This document shows, piece after piece, positions 51,418 to 61,085 of a stretch of 64,000 nt of DNA (the stretch's first letter is position 1; each line of letters opens with the position of its first letter). The notes under the pieces are model-generated. The model made no database searches. It was not told where the DNA came from and saw nothing but the letters and a program-made list of their open reading frames with translations. Origin of the DNA: Candidatus Zhuqueibacterota bacterium (lineage in GTDB: Bacteria > Zhuqueibacterota > Zhuqueibacteria > Residuimicrobiales > Oceaniaggregativiventaceae); NCBI GenBank assembly GCA_014728115.1, contig WJME01000045.1, forward strand, positions 56,775 to 120,774, given 5' to 3'. The position numbers and the translations under genes are program-made.

Positions 51418-52884
51418 ATGCGAAACCTTATTTTTGTTCTGTTGCTGGCCGGTCCAGTATTTTCACAGCCCGATCATGCAAGGCTTTTAACCCAGCATGA
51501 TTTATCTGATTCAGGTGATAATCATTTTCTGCATGTAGAAAATCGCAGGGGCCAATTTCTCCCGGAAATGGGATGGAAGGCTGTCGATGAGAATAGCCAG
51601 CTTTTTATTCAGTGTAAAGACACTTTGCCGAAAGAAGGGTCATTACTCATCGATGTGACCCATTTTAATCCGGTTGAACAAAATTTGCACGAAATAAAAC
51701 ATCACATTATTAATCTGTATTCGCGCGTCTATACCAACAACAAGGATATTTTTAACACGATAGGTTCCTGGTGCAACATCAGAACCGGATCCTGGTATTC
51801 AGACGGACCCGGGAAGGCGGGTTTTAAGCTGCTCGCTGCACCTGAGGGTATAGATACCCGGTCAGAAGCACGCTGTATACAATCCGCCACATGGGACCTC
51901 GATGAAACATATACCTTTCGGATCACATGGACAACCAGCACGATATATTGTTTTCTGGATGACAAATTCATAACCAGCCTGCCCTTTGCCAACCAGGCAG
52001 AACCCTTTCGTTATATTCTTATCGGAAAAGACAATTTGATATGGGGCTATTCAGCTCAACCCGGGCCGATCTATAAAAATTTACGGCTCTATATTCCGGG
52101 CGATCCGATTCCAGCATTCGATGAAACTCCACCACAACTTTTATCGGTGCAAGCGTTGTCAAACACCCAGATAAAGCTCGAATTTGACGAACCCCTCGAC
52201 AGAGTATCGGCCGTCAATCTCGCGCATTACAGATTGGAACCGCAAAAGGGAATCGTTTCTGCTGTCTATTCAGACAAAGAAAAAGCGGTCACACTGGTCA
52301 CCGAGCCTCTCGAAGAACATGTGGCATATGAATTGTTTGTCCAAAATATTATAGATGCGAGTCCGCAAGCAAACACCCTTGCTCAATCATCATTAGCGTT
52401 TGAATATAGTAACCAATTGATCATCACAAACCTTACCCCCGGTCATTATAAAGTGTCCCATATAGCCATTGGTGATTCTGTATATATCGATCGCGATTTT
52501 CGTTTGGTCTCCTGGCCGAATGATGATACCTATCATTGGATCAGAACTGCCAATGATGACAAATATTCTACAGATCCATCTTTTCTTACTTTTATGAGCA
52601 ACAAGGCCATACAAATCAAAATCGCGATAGATTCTGACAATCTCACATTTCCCGGGTGGATAGAAAACGAGCAGTGGCAAAAAACAGATCAAACTGTAAA
52701 GACAGAGGATACTCTATATGAACTCTGGGAAAAGAAATACAGTCCCGGTCAAATAGTATTGGGAGGAAATGAAGGAGATCGCACTTCGAGCATGTATCTG
52801 GTCATGATCAGAGAATATCCGACAACGGGTATAGACACCGTTCCACCGGCAGCACCTGTCAGAGTGCGCATAGACAGAAAATGA
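51418..52884 (+). CDS. Secreted protein with lectin-like and Ig-like (SbsA/Big_5) domains
   Basis: A 488-residue protein with a signal peptide (MRNLIFVLLLAGPVFS). Residues of about 25-220 form a beta-rich, LamG-like region (TYTFRITWTTSTIYCFLDDKF). Residues 235-325 match a SbsA-type Ig domain (PPQLLSVQALSNTQIKLEFDEPLD). The remainder, to PVRVRIDRK, is unassigned and beta-rich; its cysteine count is low. It follows the DUF5916 gene by 110 bp. No sorting domain or anchor was seen. Confidence 0.8.
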   Translation: MRNLIFVLLLAGPVFSQPDHARLLTQHDLSDSGDNHFLHVENRRGQFLPEMGWKAVDENSQLFIQCKDTLPKEGSLLIDVTHFNPVEQNLHEIKHHIINLYSRVYTNNKDIFNTIGSWCNIRTGSWYSDGPGKAGFKLLAAPEGIDTRSEARCIQSATWDLDETYTFRITWTTSTIYCFLDDKFITSLPFANQAEPFRYILIGKDNLIWGYSAQPGPIYKNLRLYIPGDPIPAFDETPPQLLSVQALSNTQIKLEFDEPLDRVSAVNLAHYRLEPQKGIVSAVYSDKEKAVTLVTEPLEEHVAYELFVQNIIDASPQANTLAQSSLAFEYSNQLIITNLTPGHYKVSHIAIGDSVYIDRDFRLVSWPNDDTYHWIRTANDDKYSTDPSFLTFMSNKAIQIKIAIDSDNLTFPGWIENEQWQKTDQTVKTEDTLYELWEKKYSPGQIVLGGNEGDRTSSMYLVMIREYPTTGIDTVPPAAPVRVRIDRK

Positions 52885-52890
52885 CCGAAG

Positions 52891-53451
52891 CTAGAGCCGG
52901 ACGGGATTTTCGAATCGATTTATCCATGCTTCCAATTGCTCGCTCTGCCACGATCCATATTTTGCCATTTTTTTTCTGATCTTTGACAATGGTTTTTCAA
53001 CCCAAAGCTTTTCAGGATCCTTGCTATAAAAAAGATCGGCATAGCAAATCAGCTCTTCCTCCAATGTCTGAGGGATCATATCTCTATGAGGCAAAGGCAA
53101 ATGACGACTTGCAATTTCTGATTTGCGGATGCCCACTCCGATATGGCGTTCGCAGATCAATGCATGTTCATAAAGGCCCTCTTGTTCGAGTAGCCTTTTC
53201 CCCTCAATACCGTGCAACAGGTATTCTTTATCCCCATGACAGTCAATTTCCGGAGCATAGACCTGTGTAATACCGATATCATGCAACATACCCGCCTCTT
53301 CGATAAACCGGCGTCGGGCAGCTGTTAACTCGAGAGCTTTGGCAATGGCAAGAGCCTTTTGTGTGACCAGTACAGCATGAGGTATGTATATTTTGTATAA
53401 TTTTGAATCAACAGGAATATATTTTTGAATAATGGCAAAGTAATCGATCAT
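52891..53451 (-). CDS. HD-domain phosphohydrolase
   Basis: A 186-residue HD hydrolase. Metal ligands are His25 (IPHAVLVT), the His57-Asp58 doublet (EEAGMLHDIG) and downstream His80 and His103 (YLLHGIEG, CERHIGVG). The length and the single domain resemble the TIGR00295/YqeK-like group. A nucleotide-type substrate is usual for the family but cannot be specified. It is convergent with the gene ending at 52884, with a gap of 6 bases. Confidence 0.87.
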   Translation of the reverse strand: MIDYFAIIQKYIPVDSKLYKIYIPHAVLVTQKALAIAKALELTAARRRFIEEAGMLHDIGITQVYAPEIDCHGDKEYLLHGIEGKRLLEQEGLYEHALICERHIGVGIRKSEIASRHLPLPHRDMIPQTLEEELICYADLFYSKDPEKLWVEKPLSKIRKKMAKYGSWQSEQLEAWINRFENPVRL

Positions 53452-53472
53452 TTAGAGCCTGCACAAGATTGT

Positions 53473-54165
53473 TTACATGCGAAAAGCTTGAAATTCTTCA
53501 TAAAGTCGTTTGATCGCGGGGACATACTCTTGTGTTTCTCTTGAGAGAATTCCTCCCTCTTTACCACTTGTCAACCACTTTGCTGCGCGCTTTTCTCCGC
53601 CACTATATGCAGCCAGGCCCCCTTCAATATCATAGTGATCGATCAGCGTGGAAAGATAACGACATCCAATGGTAATGTTATAAACCGGATTAAACAAGAC
53701 CTCTTCAGGACTCGTCCAGGTGATATCTTCATAAAAGGAGATAAACACACCGGTCGCGGGCATAATTTGCATCAGACCGAGGGCTCCTGTTTTGGAAGAT
53801 GTTTCAGGATCCCAGCTTCCACCGGTCTCATGCGTAATCGTGGCGCATATTAAATCTGTATTTAAATTCGAATATTTTTGACTCATTTTAAATATCGTCT
53901 CTGCAATTTCATATTTTTCTTCGTGTGGGAGAGTGGCATTATATTCATTGAGAATAGCGATAATCTTTTGAATTTCATATTGCCGTACACTATCCACATT
54001 AATCGAAGAACGCATATCAAAAATGATTTGCTCCAATTCGGCAAGACGGCCGGCATAATGACGCTCGTAAGCAATTTTCAAGATAAAAGCGACAATTGAC
54101 ACCATTAAAATAAAAGAAAGTGACAACACAAGATATTGATAAAAAGATGATACGCCTTTTTTCAT
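53473..54165 (-). CDS. Membrane-anchored lytic transglycosylase (SLT family)
   Basis: A 230-residue protein, started at the ATG at 54165 (MKKGVSSFYQ) with GGGAG upstream. One transmembrane helix (about 12-30) is followed by a short coiled coil (35-75) and an SLT domain (about 95-215). The catalytic Glu113 is in THETGGSW, with GALGLMQIMPAT and a later YSGG as in family 1 transglycosylases. It cleaves peptidoglycan glycan strands in the periplasm. It lies 21 bp upstream of the HD hydrolase, possibly an operon. Confidence 0.93.
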   Translation of the reverse strand: MKKGVSSFYQYLVLSLSFILMVSIVAFILKIAYERHYAGRLAELEQIIFDMRSSINVDSVRQYEIQKIIAILNEYNATLPHEEKYEIAETIFKMSQKYSNLNTDLICATITHETGGSWDPETSSKTGALGLMQIMPATGVFISFYEDITWTSPEEVLFNPVYNITIGCRYLSTLIDHYDIEGGLAAYSGGEKRAAKWLTSGKEGGILSRETQEYVPAIKRLYEEFQAFRM

Positions 54166-54330
54166 ACAATATTCTCCCAAAGTGATGCTAAATGTAATAA
54201 AATCTTGGTAACAAGTCAACTATGTAATATTCAAGAGTCGATACAATTACGATAAAAGCATAGCCCGTAAAAGCGTTGCAAATGACCGAGTTTTTAAATA
54301 TCTTTGACATTCAATTTAACCGGATTAACA

Positions 54331-55416
54331 ATGATCCTCCTTATTTTATGTCTATTGTCATATATCGCTTTGCATGCGTTTTTATCCGGCGGTATCTGCT
54401 CTGCCTGTAATGAATTGAATATAAAAGAAACCTTGTTTCCACATGTGACAATTGTCTTGGCCGTAAAAAATGAGCAGCAACAACTACCAACCTGTTTGGA
54501 TGCCCTTTTGAGACAAAATTATCCATCTGAAAAGTATGGTATATTGGTTGTCGACGACCATTCAACAGACAAAACAAGAGAGATATTGAGTCGATATAGC
54601 CGGACGCATCAACAAATATCCTGGTATGGAGAACATGACAATCAGTTCATCAGCAGCAAAAAAGCAGCCTTGAAAAAAGCAATTTCTCTTGCTCAGGGCC
54701 ATCTTGTATTGTTGACTGACGCGGATTGTCTTCCCACACCTGACTGGTGTCTCTCTATGGTTGCATGTTTTGACCCGAAAACAGCACTAGTGGCCGGTTT
54801 TTCGCCACAACGAGCTCCAGAAAAACCATTTCTGGATCGATTTTTATATGTCGATGCGGTTTCTGCAGCATTTGTATCTGCAAGCTCTATGGCCCGGCAA
54901 AAAGGTATCACCGCGACCGGACGCAATCTGGCCTTTAACCGCCAATTGTTTAACCAGGCCGGAGGCTATGATGCTTTACCTGACACATTATCCGGCGATG
55001 ATGATTTTGTGGTGCAACAATTAACCGGTTTTAAAGGCTATAAAAGTCTTTACAATACCTCGGGGCAAGCTGTATTGCCCTCCTTGGGGCCTCAATCCTG
55101 GCTGGCTTTGTTACGTCAAAAATCAAGACATCTCTCGAGCGGCATCCGCTACCCACTCTATGTGCAGATTCTGTATGGTTTTGGGCATGGAATTCATTTT
55201 TTGCCTTTTTTCATGATATTTTGGACACCTGCTCTTGCATTATTCTTTTGGGTTGCGGTAACGATAATTGATGGTGTTGTGTATAAACGATTCGCGGCAC
55301 GAATGAAACATAAAGTGCCATGGCAAAATATTTTTCTCTGGCATATTATTTATCCCTGGCTTTATACCCTGTCGTTTATTCATTCATTTTTGAGTCAACG
55401 CCCATGGAAGAATTAA
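54331..55416 (+). CDS. Membrane GT2 glycosyltransferase 1
   Basis: A 361-residue protein, first gene of the glycan cluster. It has one N-terminal transmembrane helix, a GT-A domain (about 45-260) and three C-terminal helices. The motifs are VVDDHSTD, the metal-binding TDADC and the acidic GDDDFV. The usual processive Q-x-x-RW motif is replaced by RQKSRHLSSG, so this may be a non-processive member. A TTG at 54304 is an alternative start without better support. It overlaps the next gene by one base (TAATG). Confidence 0.88.
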   Translation: MILLILCLLSYIALHAFLSGGICSACNELNIKETLFPHVTIVLAVKNEQQQLPTCLDALLRQNYPSEKYGILVVDDHSTDKTREILSRYSRTHQQISWYGEHDNQFISSKKAALKKAISLAQGHLVLLTDADCLPTPDWCLSMVACFDPKTALVAGFSPQRAPEKPFLDRFLYVDAVSAAFVSASSMARQKGITATGRNLAFNRQLFNQAGGYDALPDTLSGDDDFVVQQLTGFKGYKSLYNTSGQAVLPSLGPQSWLALLRQKSRHLSSGIRYPLYVQILYGFGHGIHFLPFFMIFWTPALALFFWVAVTIIDGVVYKRFAARMKHKVPWQNIFLWHIIYPWLYTLSFIHSFLSQRPWKN

Positions 55417-56228
55417 TGATTAAAAATCCAAACCATATGCTTTGGCAAAGATATGCGGATTATGGTGAAAAGAGAGGGGATTTGGTCGTTGATCAAATAT
55501 CCCGCTTTATCAATATCTCAAAATGTCGTATATTAGACCTTGGATGTGGCAAAGGAGGAATCTCTACAGCTTTTATAAGAGAGGGAGCCGATATTGTCAG
55601 TGCCGACATATCGCCTTTGACGTGGTGTAACGACAAAAACATTAGAAAAAAGAATCACCACGGTTGCGTCCAAACCCGGGCAGAAGCATCGAGTTTTAAA
55701 GCCGATTCGTTTGATGTTGTTTTGTTAAACGATGTTCTGGAACATCTTTTGTATCCAGAGGCTGCATTAGCAAACATCACTTTGATATTAAGACCTCGAG
55801 GAAAATTATGGATTTCTACGCCTAATCGCTGGTCCCTCGCCAATTTGATGTGTGATCCGCATTACAGTCTTCCGGTACTCGCTGCGTTACCCAGGCATAT
55901 GGTCAAAAAAGTTGTGGTTAACTGGCTAAAGTGGCACTCTGCTGAGAAAAAAGATCACCCGGAATTATGGTCATTCGACAGACTGGTGAATACATTATAC
56001 CGGTCGAATTACTCGATCACATTTGTGAATAAAAATGTCGCACGATATGCCTTTGAAAACCCTGAATCCGTATGGAGCCGACGATTTCATCTCACTCTTG
56101 CTCATATGGTCACACACGGATCATTGAATCGAATCGTGATAGAGTGTATTAGAGATGATCACCATTGGTTAAACCGCTGGATTCAGCCGACCTGGTACCT
56201 TATCGCCACTGCCCCTGAAAAGCAATAG
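55416..56228 (+). CDS. Class I SAM methyltransferase in the glycan cluster
   Basis: A 270-residue methyltransferase. Its ATG overlaps the preceding stop (TAATG at 55414-55418) and has GGAAG upstream; longer in-frame starts would run inside the glycosyltransferase gene. Motif I is ILDLGCGKGGISTAF, followed by IVSADIS and VVLLNDVLEHL. The C-terminal part (HPELWSFDRLV) is helical, as in UbiE/Coq5 and glycolipid O-methyltransferases. Methylation of a sugar or lipid intermediate is inferred from context. Confidence 0.88.
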   Translation: MIKNPNHMLWQRYADYGEKRGDLVVDQISRFINISKCRILDLGCGKGGISTAFIREGADIVSADISPLTWCNDKNIRKKNHHGCVQTRAEASSFKADSFDVVLLNDVLEHLLYPEAALANITLILRPRGKLWISTPNRWSLANLMCDPHYSLPVLAALPRHMVKKVVVNWLKWHSAEKKDHPELWSFDRLVNTLYRSNYSITFVNKNVARYAFENPESVWSRRFHLTLAHMVTHGSLNRIVIECIRDDHHWLNRWIQPTWYLIATAPEKQ

Positions 56229-56235
56229 GAATGAT

Positions 56236-57213
56236 ATGAATAAAATCGCCACAATTTTCCACCCACTGCGGATAAACAAATCGACCCTACTGTTATTCAA
56301 GTTCATAATAGCTGCTGCAGTTTTGTTGGTTTTATTACACAAGATCAGTTTGTCTGCAATCACAGAGGCTTTTGGGACAGCATCTGGCCTTCCCATTATG
56401 GCGAGTCTTGGTTTGTTGTCTGTAAATCTCGTTCTTCAATTTTCCAAATGGAGCCTTTTGGCCCAAAAAATCTATTCTTTTCCTCCTAAAATCATCCTGG
56501 AATCACTGCTTGCAGGATTCACGTTGGGATTGATTACCCCGGGCCGGCTTGGTGAATACGGCAGGTCCTTCTTTCTGGATACAGAGCGGTGGCAACGCTG
56601 GGTTGGCTTGATCATGATCGATAAATTTTTTTCACTCTTGATTCTCAGCCTGTTTGGTTACCTTGCAGTTTTGTATTTTTTTTACCATCAGTTCAGTCCT
56701 GTTTTAATAGGTTTGTTTTTTTTGTTCATTGCTGCAATTTTTTCTTTTATTCTGATTATTGTCTGGGTGCCCGATATGGGTGTCAGGCTTGCTAAAAAAG
56801 TTAGAATTATAAATCGTTGGCCACGCATAAAAGAGTTATTAACGGGCATCGAATCTCTCGACAGATCCAACCTGCAACGCCTTTTGTTATTATCAACTTT
56901 ACACGTAACAACCTATCTGACACAGATGGCACTTCTCATCAAGGCATTTGTGCCGCTGGCGTTTTTAAAAGGATGGGTCGCATCTGCAGCAATCATGTTC
57001 ACAAAGTCATTTCTACCGATCGCATTAGGAGACCTGGGAATACGCGAAAGTGCTTCTGTTTATTTTTTCTCAAAATTCAACATCGACCCTGCTATGGCAT
57101 TCAATGCATCGCTGCTGCTTTTTTGCATAAATATTCTATTGCCCAGTCTGTTCGGACTGTTGGTCATTCTTAAAAAACATAATGGCAACCACGGCAAGGA
57201 TCACTTGAGATAA
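56236..57213 (+). CDS. UPF0104 / LPG-synthase-TM-like integral membrane protein
   Basis: A 325-residue protein with about eight transmembrane helices. The family features are GLITPGRLGEYGRSFFL in the first half and LPIALGDLGIRESASVYFF near the end, as in the lysylphosphatidylglycerol synthase TM/UPF0104 superfamily. Members without the catalytic domain are suspected flippases or lipid-processing proteins, and they are often found near glycosyltransferases. It sits between the methyltransferase and the second glycosyltransferase, overlapping the latter by one base. Confidence 0.87.
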   Translation: MNKIATIFHPLRINKSTLLLFKFIIAAAVLLVLLHKISLSAITEAFGTASGLPIMASLGLLSVNLVLQFSKWSLLAQKIYSFPPKIILESLLAGFTLGLITPGRLGEYGRSFFLDTERWQRWVGLIMIDKFFSLLILSLFGYLAVLYFFYHQFSPVLIGLFFLFIAAIFSFILIIVWVPDMGVRLAKKVRIINRWPRIKELLTGIESLDRSNLQRLLLLSTLHVTTYLTQMALLIKAFVPLAFLKGWVASAAIMFTKSFLPIALGDLGIRESASVYFFSKFNIDPAMAFNASLLLFCINILLPSLFGLLVILKKHNGNHGKDHLR

Positions 57214-58358
57214 TGACTATTTTCCTTTGGCTTGCCGCCATAGTTTATATATTGATTATCATTCTATTGGTGACAGGTATAAATCGCAACAGACAAATGC
57301 CTATAAAATTCGAGCAGGAATCTGTCACGATTATCGTACCGGCCCGTAATGAAGAATCTTCATTACACGAATGTCTGAACGCTCTTGTGGATCAGCATTT
57401 CCCAGAGAAAAAAATTCAGATACTTGTGGTTGATGATTTTTCATCCGATCAAACATGGACTATAGCGAAAGATTATTCCAAGCGCTATAGACATATCACT
57501 GTCATTCAGAGAAAAAAGGATACATCCGGCCTGACACCCAAAAAATCAGCCATCGCACAGGGCATTGCAGCCAGTGAGAATAAAATCATCATGAATACTG
57601 ACGCTGATTGCCAGCCGCATCCGGATTGGATAAAATCGATCAATAAATATTTCCAGGAAAATGTAGGGGCGGTTTCTTCCTGGCTTGTCGTTCAGGCGGA
57701 TCATCGATTTTTATCCCTCGTCGAATCTATAGATTCCTTTAGTTATGTCCTCATCGGGGCCGCAGCCATAGGCTGGGGAAAACCTTTGTTGGCGAATGGT
57801 GCAAATTTTAGCTACCGTAAAATTTTGTTTAATCGTATCAATGGGTTCGAGGGCATTGGAAAATTTGGTTCTGGGGATGATGATTTATTGTTGCAAAAGA
57901 TGGTGAACGATACGGAATATAAAATCTGTTTTGCCCTCGATCCTGAGGCGGCGGTTCAAACCCGTCCCTGTCGAACAATAAAACAGTTTATAAAACAACG
58001 TACCAGATGGGCATCAAAAACCTCTGCATATTCCAACACCCTTGGCTGGCTATTGATACCCATCATCGGTTATCTTTTGTTATTGATATTTTCCCCCTTG
58101 ATACTCGTTGCCTGGCCGCAATGGAGTCTCCCTTTGATGGTCTTTTGGATCACAAAATTCACTGCTGATTTTTTCGTGCATGCTCATTTTCGGACCCGGC
58201 TGGGGCTGAAAACACCTGTGCTAAGCTTTATGCTGGCTGAAATTCTTCAGATCGTTTATCTTCCCATCATCGGACTCTGGGGGATAAGAGGCCGGTTTGA
58301 GTGGAAAGGTCGCGCCTATATCAAAGGACAATTAAAGCAGGAATTAACAAAAAAATAA
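57213..58358 (+). CDS. Membrane GT2 glycosyltransferase 2
   Basis: A 381-residue paralogue of gene 1 with the same plan: one N-terminal helix, a GT-A domain and three C-terminal helices. The motifs are VVDDFSSD, TDADCQPHPDW, GSGDDDLL and a standard QRTRWAS. The conserved RWAS suggests a complete acceptor-binding site. Its ATG overlaps the preceding stop (TAATG). Confidence 0.92.
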   Translation: MTIFLWLAAIVYILIIILLVTGINRNRQMPIKFEQESVTIIVPARNEESSLHECLNALVDQHFPEKKIQILVVDDFSSDQTWTIAKDYSKRYRHITVIQRKKDTSGLTPKKSAIAQGIAASENKIIMNTDADCQPHPDWIKSINKYFQENVGAVSSWLVVQADHRFLSLVESIDSFSYVLIGAAAIGWGKPLLANGANFSYRKILFNRINGFEGIGKFGSGDDDLLLQKMVNDTEYKICFALDPEAAVQTRPCRTIKQFIKQRTRWASKTSAYSNTLGWLLIPIIGYLLLLIFSPLILVAWPQWSLPLMVFWITKFTADFFVHAHFRTRLGLKTPVLSFMLAEILQIVYLPIIGLWGIRGRFEWKGRAYIKGQLKQELTKK

Positions 58359-58417
58359 TTTGAATAAGCTATGGATATTGAATATATTACTCGATTAGAA
58401 AAATGAGACTTGAGTGA

Positions 58418-59962
58418 ATGAGCCGATTTGCAGTAAACATATTTTTTGTCATAATCCTTTTATTGTTACCCGCTTTTAGCCAATCCACCAATGTACCTCT
58501 TGATTACTGGGGATATGAAATCCTGGAGCGCTGGTCAACCAAGGGAATCATTCAATCGTTTGATCTCTTTACCAGGCCCATGTCCCGTAAGACTTTAACA
58601 AATTTGCTCGTGGAAATTGAATCAAAACACAAAAAAAACCCTGACCTCCTCTCCGGTACTGAACAACAATTACTCAGACAGCTCTTATTCGACTTTAACC
58701 TGGGAAAAGAGCGTCATCTCTATACCATCAAAGAGCCCCATGGCACCTTACATGTTGACCTCTACGGTGAAAGCACTATCGGGCTACAAAGAGGTTCCAC
58801 TTTGCAATCGGATTCTCTGCGTTCACGCTGGACCCTGGGTGGCATCGTACGCGGCCAACTGGGGAACGCTGTTGGCTTTTATCTCGATGCGAGTAACACG
58901 ATGATCAGAGGAGATGATGAAATTCAGGATAGTGATGAGCAGTTTGATCCTTCCCAGGGAGCGCCCGTCGTGATCTCGGGTAAGAATATTTATAATGATA
59001 GAGCTATCGCTTATTTTGTCGCTGAAAAACCATGGTTCCATTTTCAGATCGGACAAGACGAATTTTCATGGGGCCCTAATCTTCATCACGGACTCGCTCT
59101 CAATGTGCAAACACAACCGACTGGAATGATCGGTTTTTCCATACCCTTTAGCCGATTCAAATTCTCGTATCTGCATGCGTTCTTGAAAAGCGGATTTCAA
59201 AGTAAATATCTCGCAGCCCATCGGCTCGATCTCAAAATATTGAAAAACTTGTTTATTGCCGGTACAGAAACAGTCATTTATGGTAACAGAGATGTAGAAT
59301 TGGCTTATTTGAATCCCCTGATGCCTTTTCATATTGCAGAGCACCATCTGGGAGATCGAGATAACAACAACCTTAGTTTCGATGTTATTTACTATCCTGT
59401 CAAAAATTTTAAATTATGGCTAGAATATTTCATCGATGATATGACCACGACAAGGAGCCTGACAAATTATTTTGGCAACAAATTTGCCTTTCAAACCGGC
59501 TTGCAGTGGGTTAATCCTGCCGGAATTCCAAACAGCCAGATTGATCTGGAATGGGTTCATATTGAGCCTTATGTTTATACTCACTGGGATTCTGTTAATA
59601 TCTATACCCACTATAACCACATCATCGGATCGCAGCTGGGACCGAATTCAGAATCTGTCATGATTTCCTGGGATCAATGGGTGGGAAGAGATTTAAAGAT
59701 AAGCGTGTTCTTTCGTCATATCCGTAAAGGAGAGGGGAATGCCGATACCATCTCGAGACCCGTTACAGGAGAATCCAAAAGCTTTTTGCAAGGCATCGTT
59801 GAAAAGCGTTCCAGCATTGGACTAGTGATCAGAGAACAAATTCGCCGGGACGTCTTTGTAGGATTGGAATATTTTTATGCCGATATAGAGAATTTTAATC
59901 ATACACCAGGCAGACACTCTTTTTCACACAACAGCCGATTTACCGTCCAATTTAATTATTAA
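58418..59962 (+). CDS. Wzi-like outer-membrane beta-barrel
   Basis: A 514-residue protein with a signal peptide (NIFFVIILLLLPAFS). It resembles the capsule-assembly Wzi family: an N-terminal helical domain (DYWGYEILERWSTKGII) is followed by alternating amphipathic strands ending in an aromatic C-terminus (RFTVQFNY). The QIGQDEFSWGPN segment is typical. Wzi retains capsular polysaccharide at the cell surface, so the neighbouring glycosyltransferases probably make a surface glycan. It has no adjacent wza/wzb/wzc genes in the window. Confidence 0.85.
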   Translation: MSRFAVNIFFVIILLLLPAFSQSTNVPLDYWGYEILERWSTKGIIQSFDLFTRPMSRKTLTNLLVEIESKHKKNPDLLSGTEQQLLRQLLFDFNLGKERHLYTIKEPHGTLHVDLYGESTIGLQRGSTLQSDSLRSRWTLGGIVRGQLGNAVGFYLDASNTMIRGDDEIQDSDEQFDPSQGAPVVISGKNIYNDRAIAYFVAEKPWFHFQIGQDEFSWGPNLHHGLALNVQTQPTGMIGFSIPFSRFKFSYLHAFLKSGFQSKYLAAHRLDLKILKNLFIAGTETVIYGNRDVELAYLNPLMPFHIAEHHLGDRDNNNLSFDVIYYPVKNFKLWLEYFIDDMTTTRSLTNYFGNKFAFQTGLQWVNPAGIPNSQIDLEWVHIEPYVYTHWDSVNIYTHYNHIIGSQLGPNSESVMISWDQWVGRDLKISVFFRHIRKGEGNADTISRPVTGESKSFLQGIVEKRSSIGLVIREQIRRDVFVGLEYFYADIENFNHTPGRHSFSHNSRFTVQFNY

Positions 59963-59971
59963 GGATATCTT

Positions 59972-61084
59972 TTGTTTTTTATTATTTTACTTGTCTTGAG
60001 CGCCTCTTATGCGATTGCGCTTTTGATCATCACGTATGGTTATACCCGATTACCCAATCCATCTAATCAGACTCTATTAACGGTGAGTATTGTTGTTGCG
60101 ATTCGCAACGAAGAAGAAAATTTACCAAATCTTTTGTATTCACTGGCTCAGCTGGATTATCCGGCTGACCATTGGGAGGCAATTCTTGTTGATGATGGTT
60201 CATCTGATCGCTCACGATGCATCATAGAACAATTCATCCGCGAGAACACGCATCTTTCTTTCAGATTGCTGAAAAGTCAGGGACGCGACTTTGTTGCATC
60301 TCCCAAAAAGCATGCACTCTCCCAGGGTATTACTGCCAGTCAATTTGAGATTATTTTACTGACTGACGCTGATTGCACGCCCTCCCCCCACTGGATTAAG
60401 GGCATGGTAAGCTATTTCGAAAGAGACATCGGTATGGTCATCGGTTTTTCCCCTTATGAAACCCCGGCAATCGAGTCGCTGGGTCATGCTTTTCAAGCAC
60501 TGGATGCCATCGCATTGGCTGCTTTGACGGCAGGGACAACAGGATGGCAAAAGCCCGCAACCTGTAATGGAAGAAATTTGGCTTATCGAAAAAGTCTCTT
60601 TCAATCGGTGGGAGGATTTTCAAAAATCAAACATTTTGTATCAGGTGATGATGATTTGTTTCTCAAAATAGTGCAGCAATATACTGACACAAAAATCGCC
60701 TATGCCTACTCACCTTTTCTGGCCGTACCGACTCGGTTCCTGAACTCGCAAAAGCATTTTTTTCAACAACGTATTCGGCACGCATCAAAAGGGTTTGCGT
60801 ATAATCCCGGTAAAATCATTGTTCTTGCCGGAGCGTATGTTTACAATTATATGATACTGCTATCTCTTCCCATAGCTTTGAGTCAAAAATGGATCCTCTT
60901 TTGGGTTCCGTTTGGCATAAAATCGGGTTTTGAACTGGCATTACTCTTAATTTTTGCTTATCGTATGAAAAGGCATAAAACACTCTGGTTTTTTCCTCTT
61001 GCAGAGATAATGCATATTCCATATGTAGTCATATTTGGCGCCCTGGGTCCTCTGCTAAAAGTTCAATGGAAAAAGGGAGATTAA
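59972..61084 (+). CDS. Membrane GT2 glycosyltransferase 3
   Basis: A 370-residue paralogue that appears to use a TTG start at 59972, with AAGGA 6-7 bases upstream and no nearer ATG. The motifs are VDDGSSDRS, TDADCTPSPHW and SGDDDLF. The Q-x-x-RW position reads QQRIRHASKG, with His in place of Trp. The C-terminal three helices are conserved with the other copies. It ends one base before the next gene. Confidence 0.9.
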   Translation: MFFIILLVLSASYAIALLIITYGYTRLPNPSNQTLLTVSIVVAIRNEEENLPNLLYSLAQLDYPADHWEAILVDDGSSDRSRCIIEQFIRENTHLSFRLLKSQGRDFVASPKKHALSQGITASQFEIILLTDADCTPSPHWIKGMVSYFERDIGMVIGFSPYETPAIESLGHAFQALDAIALAALTAGTTGWQKPATCNGRNLAYRKSLFQSVGGFSKIKHFVSGDDDLFLKIVQQYTDTKIAYAYSPFLAVPTRFLNSQKHFFQQRIRHASKGFAYNPGKIIVLAGAYVYNYMILLSLPIALSQKWILFWVPFGIKSGFELALLLIFAYRMKRHKTLWFFPLAEIMHIPYVVIFGALGPLLKVQWKKGD

Positions 61085-61085
61085 G